NCBI RefSeq assembly: GCF_018069875.1
Contig: NZ_JAGQDF010000019.1
Coordinates: forward strand, 1-64,000
Source of the DNA: Ideonella alba
GTDB lineage: Bacteria > Pseudomonadota > Gammaproteobacteria > Burkholderiales > Burkholderiaceae_C
Direction: 5' to 3'
Length of the DNA stretch: 64,000 nt
The notes beneath the pieces are model-generated. The model was not told where the DNA came from. It ran no database searches and saw nothing but the letters and a program-made list of their open reading frames with translations. Positions 56,890 through 64,000 of this stretch are shown here, in pieces; within the stretch, counting starts at the first letter, position 1, and each line of letters begins with the position of its first letter. A program made the translations under genes and the position numbers.

Positions 56890-57843
56890 TCAATTCAACG
56901 GCTGCTGAGTGATCCGACCAAAAAACTCCAGCGGCTCCTCGTCAAGCGCACGCAGGGCTTCGTCCAGGGCCTGCTGGTCGGTCTCGAAATGCTCTTCCCA
57001 TACATGCGAGGCGTTTTCGGCATCCACGACCTCAAGAATCCAACGGTCGTGGGAGTCGCCGTAGATCTCAATCCGAACAGTGACGCCGTGGCGCGTCACC
57101 TGCTGGCTGAGTGGCGACTCGATGATGTCGGGCACACTGTCGTCGGCATGGGCCACATCGCCATCGTCGTCATCGTCGCCATCAGTCATGGTCTTCCTGG
57201 ACATCACCATGGCCATGGACGCCTGGTGCTGGCCACGGGCGCGCTTGCAGGACTGCACGACCTTGTTGATGTACTCGTCGGCCGCGATGGTCATGTGCTG
57301 CAGGTTGCGCAGCAGCGCCTTCAGTTCCGGCTCTGACGCCGGCGTCGTGTCGTCAGCGAGAACGCCGGCGGCACCATCGAACATCGCGTGCAGTTCAGAC
57401 AGGGCCCCCATGGACACGTCCGCCTTCTGCGGAAGCAGCATCTCGTCTTCGGTGCCGAACAGCCCGTCCACAAACCCCTTCAGCTCCTGTGCGCGCACGC
57501 GAGCGAGATCAAGCAGGGCCTGTCGGCTGGGCGCCACTTCGTAGCGCGTCAGCCGAAACGGGTTGCGCGAGCTCTGGTGCTCAGACAGGCGGTTCCACAG
57601 ACCGCGCACGAGAACCTGCATCACCTCCTCGGCCTCGTCAGCGGAGGCGAACTCGGGCAACTCGCCACCCCAAGCCTGAGCCAGTGCAGCCAATGGTGAG
57701 ACGGACGGCTGCGGGCTGCTGATGTGGCCCAGCACCAGCGTGCGCAGTGCATGCAAGGGAGTTGGGCACCGCAGGCGTTGCAGCAGGGCTTGCAGGTCCT
57801 TGTCGGAAGGGTTCTGGCCAGGGGGCGACTTGGGAGAGCTCAT
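56890..57843 (-). CDS. unknown ICE-end protein (317 aa)
   Basis: The ATG at 57843 gives a mostly helical protein. The first half has LHALRTLVLGHISSPQPSVS and EAEEVMQVLVRGLWNRLSEH, faintly like UPF0149-type helical domains. The middle contains an acidic run (DGDDDDDGD). The C-terminal 80 residues are a small alpha/beta domain (VTVRIEIYGDSHDRWILEVV, QQALDEALRALDEEPLEFFG). No family is certain. It follows the toxin gene after about 80 bases. Confidence 0.55.
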   Translation of the reverse strand: MSSPKSPPGQNPSDKDLQALLQRLRCPTPLHALRTLVLGHISSPQPSVSPLAALAQAWGGELPEFASADEAEEVMQVLVRGLWNRLSEHQSSRNPFRLTRYEVAPSRQALLDLARVRAQELKGFVDGLFGTEDEMLLPQKADVSMGALSELHAMFDGAAGVLADDTTPASEPELKALLRNLQHMTIAADEYINKVVQSCKRARGQHQASMAMVMSRKTMTDGDDDDDGDVAHADDSVPDIIESPLSQQVTRHGVTVRIEIYGDSHDRWILEVVDAENASHVWEEHFETDQQALDEALRALDEEPLEFFGRITQQPLN

Positions 57844-57921
57844 GACGACATGGAGCTGAATGCTGAAGTGGACGCCAACGCAAAGCACCAAGTCACTGCA
57901 CGGCCCTGCGCAACACTTGGC

Positions 57922-58224
57922 TCAAGGCGTCTGCTGTGAAGTGTGCTTGACGCGAACAATCTCGACGGTGCGCGACTGATCGAGCACGCGGTAGAAGGCG
58001 ATGTAGTGCGGGTGCAGGACAAGCTCACGAATCCCAGCTGGCAGGCCAGGGCGCCCCTCACGGCCAAGGCGCGGCTGCTGCGCCAGCGCTTGCACTTTGT
58101 CGCGCAGTCGCTTGCCGAACGCCCGCGCCCGTGTGGGGCTGTCCTGGGCAATGTAGCGAACGATGCTCAGAAGGTCCGCAGATGCCTTGGGGCGCCACAC
58201 GATGTCGTACTCGTCCGCCGACAT
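57922..58224 (-). CDS. RelE/ParE-family toxin
   Basis: The 100-residue protein has YDIVWRPKASADLLSIVRYI near the start, ARAFGKRLRDKVQALAQQPR, GREGRPGLPAGIRELVLHPH and a C-terminal YIAFYRVLDQSRTVEIVRVK, the full ParE/RelE pattern. ParE toxins poison gyrase and RelE toxins cut mRNA; the pattern is closer to ParE. Its start overlaps the stop of the DUF7673 gene by one base. The antitoxin would be expected just upstream; a candidate is the protein encoded at 58586-59053. Confidence 0.85.
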   Translation of the reverse strand: MSADEYDIVWRPKASADLLSIVRYIAQDSPTRARAFGKRLRDKVQALAQQPRLGREGRPGLPAGIRELVLHPHYIAFYRVLDQSRTVEIVRVKHTSQQTP

Positions 58225-58589
58225 CAATCACCGAGCTGCGGCAGCCATGCCTGAACGGGCGACTTGAACTCCGCCTCATAGCCCAGGCTGTCTGGGTATC
58301 GATGGACGCGGCCGATTAAGCCAAAGACCACGGTCATGTCGGCGACGATGGCAGTGTCCAGCGACCACAGCGCGGTCAGATCGAAGGCGCCACAACTGCC
58401 ACTGTTCCACCAGGCCAGAAGGAAGTCTGCGACCCGCCTGCTCTGCCCAGAATCGCGCTGTGCGTGGGCCAACAGACGTTCCAACGCGGCTGCTTCGTCG
58501 GCGGTGATGAGACTGGGCCGCGCCTCGTGCGCCGCGGCCAGCATCGCCTGGGCGATCAGGGCCTCTGGTTGCCGTGGTGGCCTGTTCAT
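58224..58589 (-). CDS. DUF7673-like protein inside the toxin operon
   Basis: The 121-residue protein contains LITADEAAALERLLAHAQRD, SRRVADFLLAWWNSGSCGAF and LIGRVHRYPDSLGYEAEF, the pattern I recall for DUF7673, a family frequent on ICEs and plasmids. It is soluble and has no known activity. Short overlaps on both sides couple it to the antitoxin-like and toxin genes, so it may be a third component. Confidence 0.65.
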   Translation of the reverse strand: MNRPPRQPEALIAQAMLAAAHEARPSLITADEAAALERLLAHAQRDSGQSRRVADFLLAWWNSGSCGAFDLTALWSLDTAIVADMTVVFGLIGRVHRYPDSLGYEAEFKSPVQAWLPQLGD

Positions 58590-59053
58590 GCACGCGCTCG
58601 ACGCACGGGCCTGGCGCGCCCCCTCCCGATGGCGTCGATCTCGGCGTCCATGGCTGCCATGACCTCGTCGTGCGGCGTGCTCGGCTGCGCATCGTCCAGA
58701 GACGCCTGGATCTCGGCGGCCAACCACCGGTTGTGGGCCACCGCCTGGTGGGCGACCCGCATCGCCTCTGCCTGGCTGGATCGGCTTCGGCTCATGTCCT
58801 TCTCGCTCGGATCCCAGTCGGTGGCGTCGAGCTGCGCTACTGCGATACCGACCTCGCGCAGCAGGATCATCGCGGAGGCAGGGTTGCCGAAACGACGCGG
58901 CTCGGTGCTGCGCGCCTTGGCCAGTACCGCATCCTGGCCGCTGCGGGTGGCAATGCGCAACATGAAGCCGCCGCCCTGACCCTTGAGGGTGACGCCGGCA
59001 ACACCACCGGCCGCCGCGGTGGCGCGCAGTTGCTCCAGGGTCATGCTGTACAT
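58586..59053 (-). CDS. unknown protein with PaaA2/ParD-like antitoxin tail (155 aa)
   Basis: The N-terminal 90 residues form a beta-type domain (GVAGVTLKGQGGGFMLRIAT, PASAMILLREVGIAVAQLDA). The C-terminal 45 residues, NRWLAAEIQASLDDAQPSTP and HDEVMAAMDAEIDAIGRGR, resemble the toxin-binding tail of ParD/PaaA2-type antitoxins, whose partners are ParE toxins. The toxin two genes downstream fits this reading. The start is uncertain: 59053 or 59044, neither with a strong ribosome binding site. Confidence 0.55.
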   Translation of the reverse strand: MYSMTLEQLRATAAAGGVAGVTLKGQGGGFMLRIATRSGQDAVLAKARSTEPRRFGNPASAMILLREVGIAVAQLDATDWDPSEKDMSRSRSSQAEAMRVAHQAVAHNRWLAAEIQASLDDAQPSTPHDEVMAAMDAEIDAIGRGRARPVRRARA

Positions 59054-59287
59054 AGGAGTGGTCGCATAGAAGACAAAAGAATTGTGCACGTTTGACAGAA
59101 CACATGCAACGTCATACCGGCGACATGGACAAGAAAAAAGTCACCGCCTCTGGCCGCCGCCCTGACGTCAATGTCGCCGAACGCAATAAGTGGCGACAAT
59201 CTTAATTATGTCAACTAGCCTGCGAAATAGAGGGTTTACCATTAACTCCGATGTGCAGCTGAGGTCGAGCCAGAATTTCGCTACAGC

Positions 59288-59323
59288 GGGGTCCCTTTGA
59301 ATTCAGTGCCAAAAATGACGGTT
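59288..59323. repeat. left terminal inverted repeat of the Tn3-like remnant
   Basis: Read inward it starts GGGGTCCCTTTGAATTCAG and ends in TGACGGTTC. It matches the right repeat with a few substitutions and one or two length differences. Confidence 0.7.
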
Positions 59324-59449
59324 CGTGCCTGTCCGCACAGTGAGCATTGACGCGAGGTTCGTTTTTCGGCCGCCGCCAAGTGCTTGTCAGGCAACGAGTT
59401 TCTGTTGGTCCTCTGATCGGCCGCTGAAGCCCTGTTTGCACGATCGGTT

Positions 59450-61758
59450 TCAGCCGACGGCGCTTGTTTTCGCTGTCGCCTGTGACGGCAGGATCTGCTG
59501 GGCGTAGCGCTCCAGCGGGAAGCGGAAGACGCCACGCAGGTTGATGCCCTCCAACCGTGTGGGTGCCACCCGGCCGATGAGCTCGGGCGGCACGATCTGG
59601 CGCCGGTTGGCCCAGCGATCCAGCACGGCCTGCATCTGCGCCGTGTTCCACGCCATCACGATGTTGTCCAGCAAGCTCAACGCATCGGAAACCGCCTGCA
59701 TCTCGTAGGCGCGCCGGGCCTGCGCTGGGCCGACGCGGCCGGTATAGATCGCTCGCTTCAGCGCATTGACCGCCTCACCGCGATTGAGCAGCCGGCGCAA
59801 CTCGCGGCGGAAGGCCTCGTTGACAAAGTAGTCGGCCAGGAATGCCGTGCGCAGCAGCTTGCCCAGTTGCACGCCGGCGTCATAAATCGGGTCGCCTCTG
59901 GCGGCCGAGCCGAACCGTGCCAGAGCGCTCACGGCGCTGGCATGCCCGCTCGACACCGAGGCCGCCAGGTGGACCAGACTGTCCCAGTGGGCTTCAATGA
60001 AAGAGGTGTCGATGCCGGCCTCACAGACCGCAGCGATCTCCTCGGGCACCTTCATGCCGCGCGGCACGAACAGACGTCGCTGCGTGAGCTCCTTGAGCCT
60101 GGGACACAGATCGAAGCCCAGCAGCCGGGCCAGGGTCATGGCGAAGTCGGTGTAGCCGTGGGTGTCCACCACCAGTTGCGTCGTCTCGACTCGCTCCTGC
60201 CGCACCACCCCCTCGATGGCCGCGCCGGCCTGACGTTCGTTGAGCACGATGGGCTGAGCGTGGAAGATGCCCCAGCGGTCACGCACGTGGCTATAGATGC
60301 CGATGGAGGCCGTCTGCCGCCTTGGATCCTGACGCGCCTGCCAAACCCGGCGGCTGGTCTCCAGGCTCATCCGGGATGAACAGCCGCTCCTGACCACGGA
60401 AGCTCAACGAATGCTCGACCCAGACAGAGCCATTGCGAACGGCGCGGCGCAAGGCCAACAGCGTGGCCACCTCCAGCGCCCGGAATGCCCGCTCCCGGTC
60501 GGCGTCGGCGATGTCCTGGCGCCAAGCCGCTCCCAGCCGTGCCGCCGTGAAGTCCTCCGGCAGGATCTTGTCGCCGCTCGCGTACTGCGTGCGCAAGGTG
60601 TCCAGTGCTTGCAGTGCAGGATGTTCACCCGTGGCCTTCCAGCTCAGGCTGCTGACGGCGACCAGGAGCGAGCGCACAGGGACGATGGTGGCGATCAGTT
60701 GCCGACGGATGCCCGACGCTCGACTCGGCGCCTTCTGTGCACGCCTGGCGGCAACCAGCTCAAGCAGCCTGGTGCGCAGTTCGACCGCAGCGGATTCGTC
60801 CTCGACCAGGTCCGTCAAATCCTCCAACAGCAATTGGTACTGCCTTGACCAGTCGACGGCGGCACCCGCCTCGTCGGCGCATTGGCGCCAGAAATCAGAA
60901 ACGCGGCGCTGGAACATGAGGATGAACTGGTTCGTTGCCGTGAGCGGGCATTAACGCAGGAAGCAGGCCGACTCGACGGCTCGTGCCGGCTCCGTGATGC
61001 GCTCGCTGACCGAGGGCGGACGTGTGGACATGCGCCAGGCGTAGCGGCGCACCAGGGTGTCGTTGAGCTCGCTCAGGTGGCGATCCAGGCCCAGCTCTTT
61101 GAGGAAGGCGATGCGCTCGTGCACTTCAGCGATCTGGCGCGTGTAATGCTTGGCAGGCGTGCTCCACAACCAGCTCTGACAGTGCTGGCCATCCGGCCGG
61201 CACGGAGATTCGGACGGATGCCGCAGTGGTGGCTTCGAGATCGGCAAGTGCCGCAGCCACCAGGGCACGAATGACGCGCTCGTGCACGATGATCAGCCGG
61301 TGCTCGTACAGCCAGTGGCGCGCCCGCAGCAGCAGTCGCTCCTAGTAGGCAGTGTGCGCCACTTCGTCGCGCAGTTCACGCACAAGCGCGCGGCGTTGGT
61401 GTTCGCTCATCCAGGCAAAGCCCAGGACCTCGCAAGCCTGTCGCTGGTGGTCGAACAGGGTGCGGCCTCGGGTGTACAGCGCACGCAACGAGGCCAGATC
61501 GGGCGTCTCGATGTCCAGCAGTTGGCCCAAGTGGCGCAGCAAGGCCACTGGCACGGCACGAACGCTGTTCAATGGCCACCCGCTCATGCGCAGGAAGCCG
61601 ATGTGCAGCGCCAGGCCGAGCTTGTGCTGGTCACCCCGGCGCCGCTCGATCAGCTCTTGTTCGGAGGGGCTGAAGCTGAAGAAGGCCTGCAGCTCAAAAG
61701 CAGAGATCTCGCGCGGCAGCTCACGCAGGCCCAGATAAGGTGCTTGCCAGCCCTGCAT
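59450..61758 (-). pseudogene. Tn3-family transposase, broken
   Basis: The coding sequence is spread over four frames: 61342-61758 (start MQGWQAPYLGLRELPREISA), about 60951-61268 (KHYTRQIAEVHERIAFLKEL), about 60291-60917 (QYQLLLEDLTDLVEDESAAV) and 59450-60397. The last holds the catalytic region (VVDTHGYTDFAMTLARLLGF, IEAHWDSLVHLA, LSLLDNIVMAWNTAQMQAVL). Stops and frameshifts separate them and about 200 residues of a usual 970-1000 are missing. The enzyme cannot be functional. Confidence 0.85.
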
Positions 61759-61875
61759 CGCCGCCGCTCCCCAAGAGTCGAAAGGCAGCCAAAGATACGC
61801 GAGGCCAGACCGAACAGCAAATCCAGTGGTATCAACGACTTACCGCTCAGGGCCCGCGCCGTTGCTGGGCAAACG

Positions 61876-61912
61876 AACCGTCAACTTTTTTGCACCGAAA
61901 TCAAAGGGCCCC
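61876..61912. repeat. right terminal inverted repeat of the Tn3-like remnant
   Basis: On the minus strand it reads GGGGCCCTTTGATTTCGG at the outer end and TTGACGGTTC at the inner end. It is the counterpart of the repeat at 59288-59323. Confidence 0.7.
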
Positions 61913-61914
61913 CG

Positions 61915-62634
61915 CGTTGGCCGGCGTGATCTTCAGCTCTCGGTTGAGCTTGTAGCGCCCATCCACGTTGCCGTGCAGCTTGTAGCCGTAGAAGGCCTTG
62001 CCGTGCTAAATCGTCCAGGGTGTGGGCCAGGCGCTTGGCGCTCTAGCCTTCCGGCGCATCGCCACGGTTGAGCGCCTCGCGTTCCTTGGCGTTGGCTTGC
62101 GCAATCGGGGCCTGCACGATGCTGGCGTCCACGATCTGACGGCCACGCGGAATCAGGCAATGCTGCTGCAGTTGCTGGCTCAGGGTCTCGAAGATGGCCT
62201 TGCCACCCAATCCACCTTGGGCCAGCCGCTGGCGAAACGCTCACAGTGTGCGGGCATCACGGATGCGCAGCACGCCGTCAAGTCGGCAGAAGCGCTGGAA
62301 GCTCAGCCGGTCAAGCACCTGATGTTCGCACTGTTCATCGGACAGGTTGTACAGGCCCTGCAGAAACACCATGCGCACCAGCGCTTCGGTGGGGTACGGC
62401 GGACGCCCACCCCTTGCTGCGGTCGGCCCTCGGGCATGCAGCGTCCACCGCTGCGGCCATCTCCGAGAAGTCGATCAGCTTGTCCATCGCCGCGAACGTC
62501 TGCACGTAGCCTTCGAGCTTGGCTTTGCGCCGGCGCACCAGGACCAGGTCCTCTGGGGCCTCTTCGGGGAAGAGGCTAAAGGGCTTGATGCGCGGCGTGA
62601 ACATCTCGCCATGTTGCCGCAGCCTACGCCGCAC
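61915..62634 (-). pseudogene. IS5-family transposase remnant
   Basis: The N-terminal part (FPEEAPEDLVLVRRRKAKLE, MDKLIDFSEMAAAVDAACP) and later pieces in shifted frames (a DGVLRIPDARTLW-like stretch, IVDASIVQAPIAQANAKERE and LHGNVDGRYKLNRELKIT by translation of the minus strand) belong to an IS5-group transposase. At least three frameshifts are needed to join them. The sequence breaks off at the right repeat of the Tn3-like remnant, and I do not find the rest on the other side. Confidence 0.7.
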
Positions 62635-62682
62635 GTGCGCGCGAAGGCTCGGCCATTAGAAGCACCCAAGAGGCGCGTGGCC

Positions 62683-63963
62683 TCATGCTGACGCGTCGCC
62701 GGTCGAGCGCCCAGCAATGATCACACGCCAGTCCGCGCCGGTGCGCGCCGTGAGTGTCTGTTTGATTCCATGCGCCAGCTGCCCGAGGCGATCATTGTCC
62801 AGCTCGTCGCCGTCCCGCAGCTGGGTATAGAGCGTGTGTGTCTCTCCGACTCTTTCGTAGCGATAAACTGGAAAGGCCCCCGCTTCCTGCAGTCCGACCG
62901 GAAACTGCGAATACACCGGGGTCCGCTGCAGGGCGGGATGCTCATCGAGAATGTCGTAGATTTCGTACTCGCCGATTACCCACGCGACGCCGGCAAGCAC
63001 CGATCGGTCGATCCGACCTAGTAATTCCATGCCCGGTCTGCCTGTCGGGCACGCTGATGCGAACAGCCGCACCGCGTCGCCGGTAGCGTAGCGGACGAAT
63101 GGGACGGCCTGCATGAACGGATAGTAGCCAGTGATCACGAGCCGTCCGACGCCGTCGGCAATCGGACGTCCAGTCTCGAAGGAAATCACCTCCGCGTAGC
63201 CGTACGGCTCAAGATGGTACCGTCGGCAGTGCAAGCACCGCCACGCGCCCACAATCGCCTCGCTGAGGCCGAATCGGTCGATCAAGTCGACGCCCCAAAA
63301 GCGCTCGATTTGCCGCCGCGCGTGGGCAGTGACGTATTCACTGGTCGACTGGAGTGTCAACAGCCGGGGCAGCACGGCCGCGTCGACCGACTGCTCGAGA
63401 TACGCCGTCAAGCGTCGCACGGAGATGAGTCCGCCGCCGATGCCGGAGATTCGGTTTTCACGTGAATCGTGCACGTACGTCCGCATCAGCAGTTTGGCCG
63501 CGGTTTTGAGGCCGCTCAATGTGGTTACGCTGACGGGAATGAAGTGATACTGGGAAGGGAACTCGAGCACACGCCCATGCCACGGCGTCACCAGTCGCAA
63601 CGCGAAGCGCTTGTCCGCCCGTTGCCTCGGCGGGGACATCGTCGATACGAACTCGTGGAGGTAGCGCTGTTCCTCTTCGCAGCGTTCGATGATGAGCGGC
63701 TCGCCGGAGGTCGTACCGCTAGTGAAGGTGGCGAAGGCGAAATTCGCCGTTGGCGTGCGGATCTCGTCGATGTGACGCGAGATGTCGTCGCGGTTCATGA
63801 TCGGAATCGACTCGAATTCCTCGATCGGCACCAGGCTGCCGCTGTTCGATAGACCCGGAAGCGACCGTCGATAGAACGGCGACGAGCGCGTCGCCCATTG
63901 GAGCGCCTCGTGCACCATCCGGTGATGCAGTTGTATCCCGAGCTCGGGGACCGCCTGACGCAT
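62683..63963 (-). CDS. PaaK-like adenylate-forming (acyl-CoA ligase/adenylation) enzyme
   Basis: The protein has the phenylacetate-CoA-ligase layout: SSPFYRRSLPGLSNSG near the start, the ATP-binding loop FATFTSGTTSGEPLIIE near residue 80, LIDRFGLSEAIVGAWRC near 230, FVRYATGDAVRLF near 310 and GRIDRSVL near 335. It would activate a carboxylic acid as an acyl-adenylate; the substrate is unknown. The ATG at 63963 is plausible, but the frame stays open to 64000, so the true start may lie outside the window. It lies beyond the transposon debris and probably belongs to the flanking replicon. Confidence 0.75.
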   Translation of the reverse strand: MRQAVPELGIQLHHRMVHEALQWATRSSPFYRRSLPGLSNSGSLVPIEEFESIPIMNRDDISRHIDEIRTPTANFAFATFTSGTTSGEPLIIERCEEEQRYLHEFVSTMSPPRQRADKRFALRLVTPWHGRVLEFPSQYHFIPVSVTTLSGLKTAAKLLMRTYVHDSRENRISGIGGGLISVRRLTAYLEQSVDAAVLPRLLTLQSTSEYVTAHARRQIERFWGVDLIDRFGLSEAIVGAWRCLHCRRYHLEPYGYAEVISFETGRPIADGVGRLVITGYYPFMQAVPFVRYATGDAVRLFASACPTGRPGMELLGRIDRSVLAGVAWVIGEYEIYDILDEHPALQRTPVYSQFPVGLQEAGAFPVYRYERVGETHTLYTQLRDGDELDNDRLGQLAHGIKQTLTARTGADWRVIIAGRSTGDASA

Positions 63964-64000
63964 GCGGCCCGCCAAGGCGAAGTAGCTAGCCAGCCGTGGC

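Larger units (their letters stand above)
59288..61912 (-). mobile_element. decayed Tn3-family transposon
   Basis: Imperfect inverted repeats of about 38 bases bound the segment. Both begin GGGG(T/G)CCCTTTGA and end TGACGGTTC when read inward. Between them lies only a broken transposase; there is no resolvase or cargo. No matching 5-base target duplication flanks the ends, so rearrangement has occurred since insertion. Confidence 0.75.

Noticed and set aside
1-64000. tRNA, rRNA or attachment-site repeats
   Set aside because: I saw no cloverleaf-like tRNA sequence and no convincing long direct repeat that could be att. A tRNA search program would be needed to exclude one.

Overview
The window is GC-rich (roughly 65% by eye) with dense, mostly co-directional coding, ATG/GTG/TTG starts and clear Shine-Dalgarno sites. 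The transposon types (IS1182-, IS91-, IS5- and Tn3-like remnants) and the replication/partition backbone point to a beta- or gammaproteobacterium, most likely of the Burkholderiales. Species cannot be fixed from the sequence. Most of the window (about 9-59 kb) is one end of an integrative conjugative element (ICE) of the clc/PFGI-1 class, or a plasmid with the same backbone. The evidence is the minus-strand series ParA, ParB, DUF2857, an STY4528-like protein, a TIGR03761-like protein, DUF3158-like, Ssb and, further down, a DUF3577/STY4534-like protein. No integrase for the whole element, relaxase or type IV secretion genes lie in the window.

Layout. 0-0.7 kb: an IS1182 transposase fragment and a small ORF. 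0.8-3.8 kb: an unknown minus-strand protein facing a plus-strand operon of a sigma-like protein, a small unknown protein and an ImmA/IrrE metalloprotease. 3.8-6.4 kb: a minus-strand operon of a PurZ-like adenylosuccinate-synthetase homologue fused to a kinase fragment, a DUF7002-like protein and a P-loop kinase. Its 5' end is cut by an IS91-type element (about 6.4-8.9 kb) carrying a transposase and a tyrosine recombinase. 9-26.5 kb: accessory ICE genes, nearly all on the minus strand: C5 cytosine methyltransferase, ArdB/KlcA antirestriction protein, LuxR-type regulator, SNF2-like helicase, RadC-like protein, a second methyltransferase-like protein, DUF3275 and DUF3577 proteins, and many small unknown proteins. 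26.8-39.1 kb: a plus-strand defence cargo of a DUF1778 antitoxin-like protein, a ribbon-helix-helix regulator, and then DUF499 ATPase, DUF3780, AlbA_2/ATPase, DUF1156 methyltransferase and PLD-SNF2 helicase. 39.4-42.3 kb: more cargo, including a two-helix membrane protein behind a polyproline mini-ORF, a SIR2-like protein and an H-NS-like protein. 42.4-54.7 kb: ICE replication/partition backbone. 54.8-59.1 kb: two LuxR-type regulators, a WGR-domain protein and a toxin-containing operon. 59.3-62.6 kb: decayed Tn3 and IS5 transposases. 62.7-64 kb: an adenylate-forming (PaaK-like) enzyme, probably outside the element.

Two things stand out. First, the PurZ-like enzyme has serine where PurA has its catalytic aspartate, as in phage enzymes of the 2-aminoadenine pathway. 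It sits with two homologous kinase domains and a protein that may have an ADP-ribosyltransferase-like fold, with no purine-biosynthesis neighbours. Second, at least seven minus-strand genes between 13 and 26.7 kb are preceded by a recurrent leader. It is a series of hairpins whose stems vary by compensatory changes while one loop (core CAGGAGCC) stays nearly constant. This looks like a structured RNA family or processing/regulatory element that I cannot match to a known one.

Taken together, the element maintains itself (ParAB, replication proteins, Ssb), hides from or blocks host restriction (C5 methyltransferase, ArdB/KlcA), regulates itself through LuxR-type proteins and H-NS, and carries several anti-phage cargo modules in slots between backbone blocks.
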